A model generated the notes under the pieces. The model was not told the origin of the DNA. It saw only the letters and a list, made by a program, of their open reading frames with translations, and made no database searches. This document shows positions 36,988 through 47,041 of a stretch of DNA of 64,000 nt, one piece after another. This DNA is from Achromobacter sp. Marseille-Q4962. Lineage in GTDB: Bacteria; Pseudomonadota; Gammaproteobacteria; Burkholderiales; Burkholderiaceae_B. Positions within the stretch are counted from its first letter, which is position 1, and every line of letters begins with the position of its first letter. The position numbers were made by a program, and so were the translations under genes. The stretch lies in contig NZ_CALSFU010000001.1 of NCBI RefSeq assembly GCF_943737005.1, positions 248,001 to 312,000 on the forward strand, given 5' to 3'.

Positions 36988-37707
36988 ATGACCTCCGCCG
37001 ACACCATGGCAGGGCGTATCGCCCGCATCCAGCAACGCATCGATCTGGCGTGCCAGCGCGCCGGCCGCGCGCCCGGCAGCGTGGCCCTGCTGCCGGTGAG
37101 CAAGACCTTCGGCGTGGATGCCATCCGCGAGGCCATGGCGCTGGGGCTGCGGCGCTTCGGCGAAAACAAGACGCAGGAAATCCGCCAGAAATCCGCCGAA
37201 CTCGCCGGACTCGGCGTGCAATGGGTGCTGATCGGCCACCTGCAGACCAACAAGGCCAAGGACGCGGCGCGCGACGCGCACGAAGTCCAGTCGCTGGACC
37301 GCATCGAACTGGCCGAGGCATTGCATCGCCGGCTGGCCGCCGAAGGGCGCGTGCTGGACGTGCTGGTGCAGGTCAAGACCTCGTCCGAACCCACCAAGTC
37401 GGGCCTGGACCCCGCCCAGGCGCCCGAGTTTCTGCGCCGCGTGGCGGGCGACTATCCCACGCTGAAAGTGCGCGGGCTGATGACGCTGGCCGAGAACTCG
37501 CCCGACCCGCTGGCGGTGCGCGCCTGCTTCCGCCGGCTGCGCGAACTGCGCGACGCGCTGCGGGCCGCCGACATCGCGGGCGTGGAGCTGGATCGCCTGT
37601 CCATGGGCATGAGCGGCGATTTCGAGCTGGCCATCGAGGAAGGCTCCACTGAAGTACGCATCGGCACGGCCATTTTCGGGGCGCGCGCCTATCCGCAGGG
37701 CGCCTGA
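36988..37707 (+). CDS. yggS: YggS family pyridoxal phosphate homeostasis protein
   Basis: PLP-binding protein without known catalysis that buffers cellular PLP; 239 residues, alanine-racemase-like TIM barrel. The PLP lysine is in LLPVSKTFGVDAIREA; other marks are FGENKTQEIRQKS, WVLIGHLQTNKAKDAA, and the C-terminal LSMGMSGDFELAIEEGSTEVRIGTAIFG region. The ATG at 36988 is preceded by AGAGAG; an ATG at 36958 in frame would add ten residues without better signal. Divergent from the PLP-dependent aminotransferase. Confidence 0.94.
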   Translation: MTSADTMAGRIARIQQRIDLACQRAGRAPGSVALLPVSKTFGVDAIREAMALGLRRFGENKTQEIRQKSAELAGLGVQWVLIGHLQTNKAKDAARDAHEVQSLDRIELAEALHRRLAAEGRVLDVLVQVKTSSEPTKSGLDPAQAPEFLRRVAGDYPTLKVRGLMTLAENSPDPLAVRACFRRLRELRDALRAADIAGVELDRLSMGMSGDFELAIEEGSTEVRIGTAIFGARAYPQGA

Positions 37708-37831
37708 GGCGCCCCGGCAAGGCAGGGAAATCGCCCGTCTCCAAAGATCCGCGGGCGCGGCATAATAGCGGCGCAAATCATAAGGCGCCCCAGGCGCCGC
37801 ATCCCATCACCCGCACGAGGAGACACCCCCC

Positions 37832-38800
37832 ATGCACAAGTCCGCAAAGCGCCTGCTGGCGCTGGCCGCGCTATCGCTGGCCGCCACCGCCGCATCCGCC
37901 CAGTCCTGGCCCACCCAACCCGTCCGCTGGATCGTGCCCTACCCCGCCGGCGGCGGCACGGACGTGGTGGCGCGCACCGTGGCCAGCGGCCTGGAAAAAA
38001 CGCTGGGCCAGACCATCGTGGTGGAAAACCGCCCGGGCGCGTCCACCATCATCGGCGCCACCGCCGTGGCCCAGGCCGAGCCCAACGGCTACGTCGTGGG
38101 CACGGCCGATTCCGGCACGCTGGCCTTCAACCCGTCGCTGTACGCCAAGCTTTCATACGATCCGGCCAAGTTCACGTACATCGGCGGCATCGCGAAGTTC
38201 CCGCTGCTGCTGGCCGTGAACGTGAATTCGCCCTACAAGACGGTCCAGGACGTGCTGGAAGCCGCCAAGAAAGAGCCGGGCAAGCTCACGTCCGCCTCGG
38301 CCGGTTCGGGCTCGCCGCACCATCTCGCGCTGGAGCTCTTCAAGCAGCGCACGGGCGTCAACGTGCTGCACGTCCCGTACAAGGGCGCCGCGCCCGCCAT
38401 CCAGGATCTGCTGGGCGGCCAGGTGGACATGATGTTCATCGACCTGGGTTCGGGCCTGCCCAACGTCAAGGCGGGCAAGCTGCGCGTGCTGGCCGCCGCC
38501 ACGCCCGAGCGGCTGTCCATCCTGCCCGACGTTCCCACCATGGCCGAACAGGGCGTGTCCGACTTCACGGCCTACGCCTGGCAGGGGCTGGTCGGCCCGG
38601 CCGGCCTGCCGGCGGACGTGGTGAAGAAGCTGTCGACGCAGCTCGACGCCACGCTCAAGACGCCGGAAGTGGCGCAGAAGATGCTGGACATGGGCGTGAT
38701 TCCCATGCCGATGTCGGCGCAGGACTTCAAGACCTATGCCGAAAAAGAGCGCGCGGGCTGGGCAGGCGTCATCAAGAAGGCGGACATCCACCTCGAATAG
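37832..38800 (+). CDS. Bug-family periplasmic binding protein
   Basis: Third Bug/TctC protein of the window, 322 residues. Signal peptide KRLLALAALSLAATAASAQ with cleavage near residue 24; mature part starts SWPTQPVRWIVPYPAGGGTD, then VENRPGASTIIGA, SAGSGSPHHLALELFK and DMMFIDLGSG. The ribosome site GAGGAGAC precedes the ATG. The ligand is unknown. It is monocistronic and convergent with the large oxidoreductase gene, with a shared hairpin terminator between. Confidence 0.9.
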   Translation: MHKSAKRLLALAALSLAATAASAQSWPTQPVRWIVPYPAGGGTDVVARTVASGLEKTLGQTIVVENRPGASTIIGATAVAQAEPNGYVVGTADSGTLAFNPSLYAKLSYDPAKFTYIGGIAKFPLLLAVNVNSPYKTVQDVLEAAKKEPGKLTSASAGSGSPHHLALELFKQRTGVNVLHVPYKGAAPAIQDLLGGQVDMMFIDLGSGLPNVKAGKLRVLAAATPERLSILPDVPTMAEQGVSDFTAYAWQGLVGPAGLPADVVKKLSTQLDATLKTPEVAQKMLDMGVIPMPMSAQDFKTYAEKERAGWAGVIKKADIHLE

Positions 38801-38826
38801 GCGGGCGATGCCTGCGGGCACGAAAG

Positions 38827-38858
38827 AAAAAGGGGGGAGCGCGGCTCCCTCCTTTTTT
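38827..38858. terminator. Bidirectional Rho-independent terminator
   Basis: Stem AAAAAGGGGGGAGC / GCTCCCTCCTTTTT (one G-T pair), loop GCG, flanked by A-rich sequence on the left and a run of six T on the right. It serves the Bug gene on the plus strand and the convergent oxidoreductase gene on the minus strand, whose stop codon begins at the last T. Confidence 0.85.
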
Positions 38859-41800
38859 CAGACCAGCACGCGCTCGATGCCGCCGGCGTTGGCGCGGCGC
38901 ACGTAGTCTTCCATCCAGCTTTCGCCCAGGATGTGGCGCGCCATCTCGACCACGATGTAGTCGGCGTCCATGTGGGTGTCGCCCTCGTAGCGCGACAGGC
39001 CCTGCAGGCACGAGGGGCAGGAGGTCAGCACCTTCACCTCGCCGGCGTAGCCGTCCTGGCGCAGCGCGGCCTGGCCCTTCTCCAGTTCTTCCTGCTTGCG
39101 AAAGCGCACCTGCGTGGACACGTCGGGCCGCGTAACGGCCAGCGTGCCGGATTCGCCGCAGCAGCGGTCGCTCTTGATGGCGCCCTCGCCCACCAGCGAA
39201 CGCACCGTCTTCATCGGATCCTGCAGCTTCATGGGCGTATGGCAGGGGTCGTGGTACATGTAGCGCACGCCCTTGGCCCCTTCGAGCTTGATGCCTTTTT
39301 CGAGCAGGTACTCGTGAATGTCGATCAGGCGGCAGCCCGGGAAGATCTTGTCGAATTCGTACCCCGAAAGCTGGTCGTAGCAGGTGCCGCAGCTCACCAC
39401 GACGGTCTTGATGTCGAGGTAGTTGAGCGTGTTGGCCACGCGGTGGAACAGCACGCGGTTGTCGGTGATGATCTGCTCGGCCTTGTCGTTCATGCCGTTG
39501 CCGCGCTGGGGATAGCCGCAGCACAGGTAGCCCGGCGGCAGCACGGTCTGCACGCCCGCATGCCACAGCATGGCCTGGGTGGCCAGGCCCACCTGCGAGA
39601 ACAGGCGTTCGGAACCGCAGCCCGGGAAATAGAACACCGCTTCCGTGTCCGACGAGGTGGACTTGGGGTCGCGGATGATGGGCACGTAGTTGGCGTCTTC
39701 GATGTCCAGCAGCTTGCGCGCGGTCTGCTTGGGCAGCCCGCCCGGCATCTTCTTGTTGACGAAGTGGATCACCTGCTCGCGCAGCGCCGGCTTGCCCACG
39801 GTGGCGGGCGGATGCTCGGTCTGCTTGCGCGCCAGGCCGGCCAGCAGGTCATGGGCGGCGCGCTGCACCTTGTAGCCCACGCCCACCATCGCCTTGCGGG
39901 TGGCGTTGATGGTGGCCGGATCCTTGGCGTTCAGGAAGAACATGGCGCTGGCCGTGCCGGGGTTGAACGACTTGCGGCCCATGCGACGCAGCAGCGCGCG
40001 CATGTTCATCGACACGTCGCCGAAGTCGATGTCCACCGGACAGGGCGTATAGCACTTGTGGCAGACCGTGCAGTGATCGGCCACGTCCTCGAATTCTTCC
40101 CAGTGCTTGAGGCTCACGCCGCGCCGGGTCTGCTCTTCGTAGAGGAAGGCTTCCACCAGCAGCGAGGTGGCCAGGATCTTGTTGCGCGGCGAATACAGCA
40201 GGTTGGCGCGCGGCACGTGGGTCGAGCACACGGGCTTGCACTTGCCGCAGCGCAGGCAGTCCTTGACCGAAGCCGAGATAGCGCCGATGTCGCTCTGCTG
40301 CATGATGAGCGATTCGTGGCCCATCAGGCTGAAGCTGGGCGTCCAGGCGTGGCGCAGATCGGCGCCGGGCATGAGCTTGCCGGCGTTGAAGTGGCCGTTG
40401 GGGTCTACGCGCCGCTTGTATTCCTGGAAGGGAGCCAGTTCGGCTTCGGTCAGGAACTCGTATTTCGTCAGTCCGATGCCGTGCTCGCCGGAAATCACGC
40501 CGTCCAGGTCGCGCGCGATCTGCATGATGCGGTCCACGGCCTGGTGCGCCTCGCGCAGCATGCCGTAGTCGTCCGAGTTGACCGGGATGTTCGTGTGCAC
40601 GTTGCCGTCGCCCGCGTGCATGTGCAGGGCCACGAACACCCGGCTCTTGAGCACGCGGCCGTGGATGGCCACCAGTTCGTCCAGAATGGGCTTGCGGGCC
40701 GCGCCCGAGAAGATGCCCTGCAGCCCGGCCAGCACTTCGGTCTTCCAGGACACCCGCACGGTGCGGTCCTGCACCACGTCGAAGAGCCGCGCCTGCGGCT
40801 GGGCCGCCACCCGGTCGGCCAGCGCGGCCTGCAGGTGCGACAGCCCCAGGCCGTGCAGATCCGGCAGGGCCTGCGCCAGCGGCATGTCCAGGTTGTCCAG
40901 CAGCCACTGCCAGCGCCGGCGGGTGTGTTCCAGCAATTCCACCGCCTGGCGCGAGCTTTCGGCCAGCACCTCGGCGCGCGTGGCCTCGGCGTCCTCGGCG
41001 TCTTCGGCCTTGCCCAGCGGCAGCGAGCCGCTCTGCAGGAACGACTGCAGCTCGTCGAGCAGACGCAGCTTGTTGCGCGTGGACAGCTCGATGTTGATGC
41101 GCTCGATGTGATCCGTGTACTCGCCCATGCGGCTCAGCGGGATCACCACGTCTTCGTTGATCTTGAAAGCGTTGGTGTGGCGGGCGATGGCGGCGGTGCG
41201 CGAGCGGTCGAGCCAGAATTTCTTGCGCGCCTCGGCGCTCACGGCCACGAAGCCCTCGCCATGGCGGGTGTTGGCCAGGCGCACGACTTCGCTCGCGGCC
41301 GCGGCCACGGCGTTCTCGTCATCGCCCACGATGTCGCCGATCAGCACCATCTTGGGCAGCACGCCGCGCTTGCTCTTGGTGGCATAGCCCACCGCGCGCA
41401 GGTAGCGCTCGTCCAGGTGCTCCAGGCCGGCCAGGATGGCGCCGCGCGCGCGGCCCTCGCCATCGAGGTAGCTCTTCACCTCGACGATGGACGGAATGGC
41501 GTCGCGGGCCTGGCCGAAGAACTCCATGCACACCGTGCGCGTGTGGCGCGGCATGCGGTGCAGCACCCAGCGCGCCGCGGTGATGAGCCCGTCGCAGCCT
41601 TCCTTCTGCACGCCCGGCAGGCCGGCCAGGAACTTGTCGGTAACGTCCTTGCCCAGCCCTTCCTTGCGGAAGCGCCGGCCCTCGATCTCGAGCAGCTCGG
41701 TCTTGAGCAGGCGCTCGCCCGGACGCGCCGCGCCATCGAACCACTTGAGCTCGAAGCGGGCCACGTCCACGTCGTGGATCTTGCCCATGTTGTGCGCCAG

Positions 41801-42823
41801 GCGCGTGACTTCCAGCCAGTTGCCGTCCGGATCCACCATGCGCCACCAGGCGAGGTTGTCCAGCGCCGTGCCCCAGAGCACGGCCTTCTTGCCGCCGGCG
41901 TTCATGGCGATGTTGCCGCCGACACAGGAGGCTTCCGCCGACGTGGGATCGACCGCGAACACGAAACCGGCCTGCTCCGCCGCTTCGGCCACGCGCTTGG
42001 TGACCACCCCCGCGCCCGTGTGGATGACCGCCACCGGCTCGGACAAGCCGGGCAGGATACAGGACTCCACCTTGCCCAGGCGGTCGAATTTCTCGGTGTT
42101 GATGACGGCCGACTTCCACGTGAGCGGAATGGCGCCGCCGGTATAGCCCGTGCCGCCGCCGCGCGGGACGATGGTCAGGCCCAGCCCGATGCAGGCCCGC
42201 ACCAGCGCGGCCACTTCGTCCTCGGAATCGGGCGTGAGGACCACAAAGGGATACTCCACGCGCCAGTCGGTGGCGTCGGTGACGTGCGACACGCGCGACA
42301 GGCCATCGAACTTGATGTTGTCGCGCGCGGTGATCTTGCCCAGCGTCTTCAGCGCCTGCCGGCGCAGCATGGCGGTCTGGTCGAACTCGCCCTCGAAAGC
42401 GGCGATGGCCGAGCGCGCGCGCGCCAGCAGGCTTACCACTTTCTCGTCGCGGTGCGGGTCGTGCCCGACCTCGGCTGGCGCGCCGGGCTCGCGTCGCTTG
42501 TCGATCTCGCCCAGCCGGTGGTGCAGCGCGTCGATGAGCTGCTTGCGGCGCTTGGGATTGTCCAGCAGATCGTCCTGCAGATAGGGGTTGCGGCGCACCA
42601 CCCAGATATCGCCCAGCACCTCGTAGAGCATGCGGGCGGAGCGGCCGGTGCGGCGCTCGCCGCGCAGGTCGGTCAGCAGTTGCCAGGCGTCGTCGCCCAA
42701 CAGCCGCCCGACGATTTCGCGATCGGAGAACGAGGTGTAGTTGTAGGGGATTTCGCGCAGGCGCGCGGGCGCGGCGGGGGGCAGCGCCCCATTCAGGATA
42801 TGGCTGGCGAGGGGGGCGTTCAT
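38858..42823 (-). CDS. Giant FAD-linked oxidase / 4Fe-4S / CCG-domain oxidoreductase with N-terminal DUF3683
   Basis: Multidomain redox enzyme of 1321 residues. Order: DUF3683 (about 20-170); FAD-binding PCMH domain (about 195-400, [17 protein letters not shown]); FAD-linked oxidase C-terminal domain (to about 830, [29 protein letters not shown]); two 4Fe-4S motifs, [11 protein letters not shown] near 855 and [11 protein letters not shown] near 915; and CCG-type domains ([10 protein letters not shown] near 1098, CGTCYDQL near 1148, CCGESGT near 1220). It resembles YdiJ-like D-2-hydroxyacid (lactate/hydroxyglutarate) dehydrogenases, with flavin, Fe-S relay and heterodisulfide-type domain in one chain. 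It likely passes electrons to the quinone pool. The exact substrate is unknown. Confidence 0.9.
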   Translation of the reverse strand: MNAPLASHILNGALPPAAPARLREIPYNYTSFSDREIVGRLLGDDAWQLLTDLRGERRTGRSARMLYEVLGDIWVVRRNPYLQDDLLDNPKRRKQLIDALHHRLGEIDKRREPGAPAEVGHDPHRDEKVVSLLARARSAIAAFEGEFDQTAMLRRQALKTLGKITARDNIKFDGLSRVSHVTDATDWRVEYPFVVLTPDSEDEVAALVRACIGLGLTIVPRGGGTGYTGGAIPLTWKSAVINTEKFDRLGKVESCILPGLSEPVAVIHTGAGVVTKRVAEAAEQAGFVFAVDPTSAEASCVGGNIAMNAGGKKAVLWGTALDNLAWWRMVDPDGNWLEVTRLAHNMGKIHDVDVARFELKWFDGAARPGERLLKTELLEIEGRRFRKEGLGKDVTDKFLAGLPGVQKEGCDGLITAARWVLHRMPRHTRTVCMEFFGQARDAIPSIVEVKSYLDGEGRARGAILAGLEHLDERYLRAVGYATKSKRGVLPKMVLIGDIVGDDENAVAAAASEVVRLANTRHGEGFVAVSAEARKKFWLDRSRTAAIARHTNAFKINEDVVIPLSRMGEYTDHIERINIELSTRNKLRLLDELQSFLQSGSLPLGKAEDAEDAEATRAEVLAESSRQAVELLEHTRRRWQWLLDNLDMPLAQALPDLHGLGLSHLQAALADRVAAQPQARLFDVVQDRTVRVSWKTEVLAGLQGIFSGAARKPILDELVAIHGRVLKSRVFVALHMHAGDGNVHTNIPVNSDDYGMLREAHQAVDRIMQIARDLDGVISGEHGIGLTKYEFLTEAELAPFQEYKRRVDPNGHFNAGKLMPGADLRHAWTPSFSLMGHESLIMQQSDIGAISASVKDCLRCGKCKPVCSTHVPRANLLYSPRNKILATSLLVEAFLYEEQTRRGVSLKHWEEFEDVADHCTVCHKCYTPCPVDIDFGDVSMNMRALLRRMGRKSFNPGTASAMFFLNAKDPATINATRKAMVGVGYKVQRAAHDLLAGLARKQTEHPPATVGKPALREQVIHFVNKKMPGGLPKQTARKLLDIEDANYVPIIRDPKSTSSDTEAVFYFPGCGSERLFSQVGLATQAMLWHAGVQTVLPPGYLCCGYPQRGNGMNDKAEQIITDNRVLFHRVANTLNYLDIKTVVVSCGTCYDQLSGYEFDKIFPGCRLIDIHEYLLEKGIKLEGAKGVRYMYHDPCHTPMKLQDPMKTVRSLVGEGAIKSDRCCGESGTLAVTRPDVSTQVRFRKQEELEKGQAALRQDGYAGEVKVLTSCPSCLQGLSRYEGDTHMDADYIVVEMARHILGESWMEDYVRRANAGGIERVLV

Positions 42824-42919
42824 GGAAGCAGCAAGAGTGGGCCCTTAAAAAACCATTTTATGTCATTCGTCTGGATGACCCCGGAATAACCTCGGGGCCA
42901 TGCCGGCGAGCGGGCGGAA

Positions 42920-43456
42920 TTATATTTGCCCGGGGAAAAACCAGAGCAGCCCGGCCGTCATCACGGCATAGCGCAGGAACTTGCCGATGGCCATGTACAG
43001 CACGCAGGGCCAGAACGACAGCCGCAGCCAGCCGGCCACCGCGCACAGCGGGTCGCCCACGGCCGGCAGCCAGGAAAGCAGCAGCGCGGGAGGCCCCATG
43101 TGATGCAGCCAATCGTGCGCGCGTCGGTTCCAGCTTCCCCGCATGCGGCCGGCCTCGTCGGCGCGCGGATGCGGGTGGGGATGCTTTTCCTTCCAGCGCT
43201 GGTAGGCGCGCTCCGCCCCCAGGCCCATGGCGTAGCTGATGGCTCCGCCGGCCGTGTTGCCCAGCGTGGCCACCAGCACGGCCGGCCAGAACATGTCGGG
43301 CGCCAGCTTCACGTAGCCGAAGACGGCGGGTTCGGAACCCAGCGGCAACAAGGTCGCCGACACGAGCGAAACAGCGAAAATCGCGGACAGCCCGACCGAC
43401 GGCAGCGCAAGCAGGTCCAGCAGCCAGTGGACGGCGGAGAGCAGGGATTCTTCCAT
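42920..43456 (-). CDS. YqaA family (SNARE-associated/DedA-like) membrane protein
   Basis: Integral membrane protein of 178 residues with four or five hydrophobic helices. Typical YqaA features are SATLLPLGSEPAVFGY, VATLGNTAGGAISYAMG and LLSWLPAVGDPLCAVAGWLR, the last carrying the Gly-Asp-Pro re-entrant pattern of the DedA superfamily. Family function is not established; DedA relatives are lipid scramblases or flippases. Start at 43456 follows the initial GGAAGAATC region on the minus strand; upstream sequence has no hydrophobic content. Divergent from ilvA. Confidence 0.85.
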   Translation of the reverse strand: MEESLLSAVHWLLDLLALPSVGLSAIFAVSLVSATLLPLGSEPAVFGYVKLAPDMFWPAVLVATLGNTAGGAISYAMGLGAERAYQRWKEKHPHPHPRADEAGRMRGSWNRRAHDWLHHMGPPALLLSWLPAVGDPLCAVAGWLRLSFWPCVLYMAIGKFLRYAVMTAGLLWFFPGQI

Positions 43457-43574
43457 GATGGCGCGAGTGTAGCCGCAGCGGCGCGCGCCCCCGCGGGCGC
43501 GGGCGCGGAAGCCGCGTATCGCTGTGGTAATCTGGCCCACGGCTTTTTACCCCTTGATCTTTGTCCCGCAGTCC

Positions 43575-45083
43575 ATGTCCACCGATTATCTGAAACGCAT
43601 CCTGACTTCCAAGGTTTACGACGTCGCGGTCGAGTCGCCGCTAGAAGCAGCCCCCCTGCTCTCGCAGCGAATTTCGAACACGATTCTGCTCAAGCGTGAA
43701 GATACCCAGGCGGTGTTCAGCTTCAAGCTGCGGGGGGCCTACAACAAGATGGCCAACCTGCCGCCGGCCGCGCGCAACCGCGGCGTGATCGCGGCCTCGG
43801 CTGGCAACCATGCCCAGGGCGTGGCCCTGGCGGCCAGGCGGCTGGGCTGCCGCGCCGTCATCGTCATGCCGACCACCAGCCCGCAGGTGAAGATCGACGC
43901 CGTGCGCCGGCTGGGCGGCGAGGTCGTGCTGGCCGGCGAAAGCTTTTCCGACGCCTACGAGCACGCGCAGAAGCTCGAAAAGAAAGAAAAGCTCACCTTC
44001 GTGCACCCCTTCGACGATCCGGACGTCATTGCCGGGCAGGGCACGGTGGGCATGGAGATCCTGCGCCAGCATCCCGGCCCCATCGACGCCATCTTCGTGG
44101 CCATCGGCGGCGGCGGCCTGATCGCCGGCGTGGCCGCCTACGTGAAGCAGCTGCGCCCCGAGATCAAGATCATCGGCGTGCAGACCGAAGACTCCGACGC
44201 CATGCTGCGCAGCGTGCGCGCCGGCCGCCGCGTGCAACTCAACGACGTGGGCCTGTTTTCCGACGGCACGGCGGTCAAGATGGTCGGCGCGGAAACCTTC
44301 AGGCTCACGCGCCAATACGTGGACGATTTCGTGGTGGTCAACACCGACGCCATCTGCGCGGCCATCAAAGACGTGTTCCAGGATACGCGCAGCGTGCTGG
44401 AGCCCGCCGGCGCCATGGCCGTGGCGGCAGCCAAGCAGTATGCCGCCGAGCACAAGCTCAAGGACAAGACGCTGGTGGCCATCGCCTGCGGCGCCAACAT
44501 GAACTTCGACCGCCTGCGCTTCGTGTCCGAGCGCGCCGAGGTGGGCGAAATGCGCGAGGCCGTGTTCGCCGTGACCATGCCCGAGCAGCGCGGCAGCTTC
44601 CGCCGCTTCTGCGAACTGGTGGGCGAGCGCAGCGTCACGGAGTTCAACTACCGCATTTCCGACGCGGAGCGCGCGCACGTGTTCGTGGGCCTGCAGGTTT
44701 CCTCGCCCGCCGAGCCCGACAAGATCGCGGCCAACTTCCGCCGCCACGGCTTCGACACGCTGGATCTCACCCACGATGAAATGGCCAAGACGCACCTGCG
44801 CCACATGGTCGGCGGCCGCTCGGCGCTGGCGCGCAACGAGCTGCTTTACCGCTTCGAGTTTCCCGAGCGTCCGGGCGCGCTCATGCGCTTCCTGAACGCC
44901 ATGAACCCCGAATGGAACATCAGCCTGTTCCACTACCGCAACCAGGGCGCGGACTACGGCCGCATCCTGATCGGCATCCAGGTTCCCCCGGCCGACAAGA
45001 AACAGTTCCGCAACTTCGTGGCCGAACTCGGCTATCCGCACTGGAACGAGACGGACAACCCCGCCTACAAACTCTTCCTGTAG
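43575..45083 (+). CDS. ilvA: Threonine ammonia-lyase, biosynthetic
   Basis: PLP enzyme converting threonine to 2-oxobutanoate, the committed step of isoleucine synthesis; 502 residues, the long allosteric form. The PLP lysine is K51 in VFSFKLRGAYNK, the glycine-rich phosphate loop is AIGGGGLIAGVAAYV, and two ACT-like regulatory domains fill about residues 325-500 (FAVTMPEQRGSFRRF, FEFPERPGALMRFL), where isoleucine and valine bind. The ATG at 43575 begins the normal N-terminus. A strong terminator follows 28 bases after the stop. Confidence 0.96.
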   Translation: MSTDYLKRILTSKVYDVAVESPLEAAPLLSQRISNTILLKREDTQAVFSFKLRGAYNKMANLPPAARNRGVIAASAGNHAQGVALAARRLGCRAVIVMPTTSPQVKIDAVRRLGGEVVLAGESFSDAYEHAQKLEKKEKLTFVHPFDDPDVIAGQGTVGMEILRQHPGPIDAIFVAIGGGGLIAGVAAYVKQLRPEIKIIGVQTEDSDAMLRSVRAGRRVQLNDVGLFSDGTAVKMVGAETFRLTRQYVDDFVVVNTDAICAAIKDVFQDTRSVLEPAGAMAVAAAKQYAAEHKLKDKTLVAIACGANMNFDRLRFVSERAEVGEMREAVFAVTMPEQRGSFRRFCELVGERSVTEFNYRISDAERAHVFVGLQVSSPAEPDKIAANFRRHGFDTLDLTHDEMAKTHLRHMVGGRSALARNELLYRFEFPERPGALMRFLNAMNPEWNISLFHYRNQGADYGRILIGIQVPPADKKQFRNFVAELGYPHWNETDNPAYKLFL

Positions 45084-45110
45084 GCCGAAAACCGGCGTCC
45101 GGAATGCGAG

Positions 45111-45140
45111 AGGGCCTCCTGACGGAGGCCCTTCCCTTCT
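45111..45140 (+). terminator. Rho-independent terminator of ilvA
   Basis: AGGGCCTCC (45111-45119), loop TGAC, GGAGGCCCT (45124-45132), followed by a T/C-rich run TCCCTTCT. Perfect 9-bp stem placed shortly after the ilvA stop. Confidence 0.85.
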
Positions 45141-45191
45141 CTGCGCAAAGCGCGCCCGGTCACAACCTGTAGGGGGGGTTCGCTGTCACTC

Positions 45192-45216
45192 GGCGGCCCA
45201 CGGAGAACAGGCCGCC
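45192..45216 (-). terminator. Hairpin downstream of the porin gene
   Basis: GGCGGCC (45192-45198) and GGCCGCC (45210-45216) pair across 11 bases, 35 bases past the porin stop on the minus strand. No T-run, so confidence is limited. Confidence 0.35.
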
Positions 45217-45250
45217 CTATTCAGCAAGCTGGAACCGGACGCCCCCCGGC

Positions 45251-46363
45251 TTAGAAACGGTGACGCACGCCCACCGCGAAAGCGGTGTCCTTGGCGTCGC
45301 GCTGGAACGCGAAGTTGTCGGCGTACGACGCATAGGCGTACAGGTTGGTACGCTTGGAGAAGTCGTAGGTGTAGCCCAGGCTGTACACGTTGAACGTGGC
45401 GTCGTCGCCGGTCAGACGGTCGTTCTTCGCGTCGGCGCGCTGCCAGGAACCGAACACGGCGTGGCGGCCCAGCGGCACGGTGGCGCCCAGCATGTACGAA
45501 TTGGCGCGGAAGCCGTCGGCCAGGGAGAAGGTGCCCAGCTTGCTCATGCCGTCGGGCGTGGTGCCCATGTTCTGGCCGATGAACCAGCCGTCGAAGGTCT
45601 GGCCGAAGGCCGCGGCGATCTTCACGACTTCGAAGTCATACGTGCCGCCGACCATGTATTCCTGGATGCGGGCGCTGGACTTGCCGCCGGTCTGGCCATT
45701 GGACGGGTTGAAGCGGTCGTACGCGGCGGCCAGGTACAGCGGACCGTTCACGTACTGCGCGCCGGCGGTCAGGATGCGGTTGTTGTTGCCGGTCTGGAAC
45801 TCTTTCTGCGAAGCGTCCGAAACGGTGTCATCCGCGCTGAACGAGTAGCCCACGCCGAACTTGAAGCCGCCCATGCTGGGGGTCTGGTACAGGACCATGT
45901 TGTCCAGGCGCATCGTGTTGGCGCTGCCGAACGTGGTGCCCATGTTGGCGGCGTTGTAGCTGATCGAGAACGGGTCGATGGCGCCGAAGTACTTGGAGGC
46001 CAGGTTGGTCTGGCGGCCGAATTCCAGGCGGCCCCAGCTGTCGCTGTCCAGGCCGACGGTGGCCTGGCGGCCCCAGAGGCGGCCGCCTTGCAGCGATTGG
46101 CCGTTCATCGGGCCGAAACCGCCTTCCAGATTGAACACGGCGCGCAGGCCGTCGCCCAGGTCTTCCGAACCGCGCAGGCCGAAGCGCGAGCCGCTGCTCA
46201 CGCCCTGCACGCCGCCGAAGCGGCTTTGCGAGTTGCCGTCGAACTTCACTTTCTCGTAGCCGATACCGGCGTCGATCAAGCCGTACAGCGTGACAGAGTC
46301 GGCGGCTTGCGCAGCGCCGGCGAAACCGGCCAGCAGCGCGACGGCCAATAGCGTCTTTTTCAT
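45251..46363 (-). CDS. General (OmpC/OmpF-like) outer-membrane porin
   Basis: Sixteen-stranded trimeric porin of the betaproteobacterial type, 370 residues. Signal peptide KKTLLAVALLAGFAGAAQA with Ala-Xaa-Ala cleavage before ADSVTLYGLIDAGIGYEK. Family blocks are SRFGLRGSEDLGDGLRAVFN, GRQATVGLDSDSWGRLEFGR, the pore loop PFSISYNAANM, and YSLGYTYDFSKRTNLYAYAS. It ends with RHRF, the terminal Phe needed by the Bam machinery. It closely resembles Bordetella anion-selective porins, but I cannot decide between paralogues. The ATG follows GGGGAT. It is probably monocistronic with its own promoter in the 345-base gap upstream. Confidence 0.93.
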   Translation of the reverse strand: MKKTLLAVALLAGFAGAAQAADSVTLYGLIDAGIGYEKVKFDGNSQSRFGGVQGVSSGSRFGLRGSEDLGDGLRAVFNLEGGFGPMNGQSLQGGRLWGRQATVGLDSDSWGRLEFGRQTNLASKYFGAIDPFSISYNAANMGTTFGSANTMRLDNMVLYQTPSMGGFKFGVGYSFSADDTVSDASQKEFQTGNNNRILTAGAQYVNGPLYLAAAYDRFNPSNGQTGGKSSARIQEYMVGGTYDFEVVKIAAAFGQTFDGWFIGQNMGTTPDGMSKLGTFSLADGFRANSYMLGATVPLGRHAVFGSWQRADAKNDRLTGDDATFNVYSLGYTYDFSKRTNLYAYASYADNFAFQRDAKDTAFAVGVRHRF

Positions 46364-46708
46364 AGGTATCCCCAAAATGGCGAAATGAAAAGGCACCGCG
46401 GCGTCCGGGACGGACATTCCGCGTGCCGCTGCATGGGGCAGCGGCGATGCACTGACGCTAGTTTCCCGCCTGCAACAATTCGAAGTAACCCCGATTCCGA
46501 ATAACAACTTTCCATGGGCGGAATAATCGCACCTGGATTTTCTCGCCCAAGCTCTTCCAACTCAGGCTAACGCGTTGATATCCAACGGGATTGCGCCGGC
46601 TTCGGCAGGCGCCTCCGGCAGGCTGCGGCCGCCGGGAACCGGGCCGCCGCGGGCTGCGGCTGTTGCGTTTGGGGCACAACAGGCGGCTGCGCAGGCCCGG
46701 TCCGCGGA
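46364..46708. other. Intergenic region upstream of porin, downstream of DUF4148 gene
   Basis: 345 bases without a credible gene. The half near the porin (46364-46565) is AT-richer and must hold its minus-strand promoter and leader; no clear -35/-10 pair was assigned. The half near the DUF4148 gene is very GC-rich with several weak inverted repeats that could end that transcript. Confidence 0.5.
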
Positions 46709-47041
46709 TCAGCGATCCTTGGGCGGGTAGTCGAGTTCGCCGAAGGTGTATTCGCCGCGAGCCTTGGCCTGGGCCAGTTCGGCACGGACCTGTTCGCGCG
46801 TCTTGCCGGCCGACTGGCGGGCGGGCGCGGCGGAGGTGGAGGCCACGGGCGTTTGCGCGGCCGCGCCCTGGGCGGCGGCAGCGGCGGGCGGATAGTCTTC
46901 TTCGCCGAACGTGACCTGGCCGGCGGCCTTGGCGTCCCGCAGCTCCTGCTGGACCTGCTCGCGCGTCTTGCCTTCGGCGTGGGCGGCGGACATGCCCGCC
47001 AGGGCTGCGGTAACCATGATTGCGGAAGCCAGGGCTTTCAT
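46709..47041 (-). CDS. DUF4148 domain-containing exported protein with two repeats
   Basis: Secreted small protein of 110 residues. Signal peptide KALASAIMVTAALAGMSAAHA. The mature part has two copies of one unit: GKTREQVQQELRDAKAAGQV then FGEEDYPP, and GKTREQVRAELAQAKARGEY then FGELDYPP, joined by an Ala/Pro-rich linker. The unit is the DUF4148 family, common in Burkholderiales and of unknown function. Most members have a single unit; the repeated form suggests a duplicated binding module. Start at 47041 follows GGAG. It is divergent from the LysR gene at 47.4 kb across 383 bases. Confidence 0.88.
   Translation of the reverse strand: MKALASAIMVTAALAGMSAAHAEGKTREQVQQELRDAKAAGQVTFGEEDYPPAAAAAQGAAAQTPVASTSAAPARQSAGKTREQVRAELAQAKARGEYTFGELDYPPKDR

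Noticed and set aside
38933-42889. Plus-strand open frame of about 1318 codons
   Set aside because: It is the antisense shadow of the FAD/Fe-S oxidoreductase gene; the translation is His/Ala/Gln-rich without any domain, as expected in high-GC DNA.
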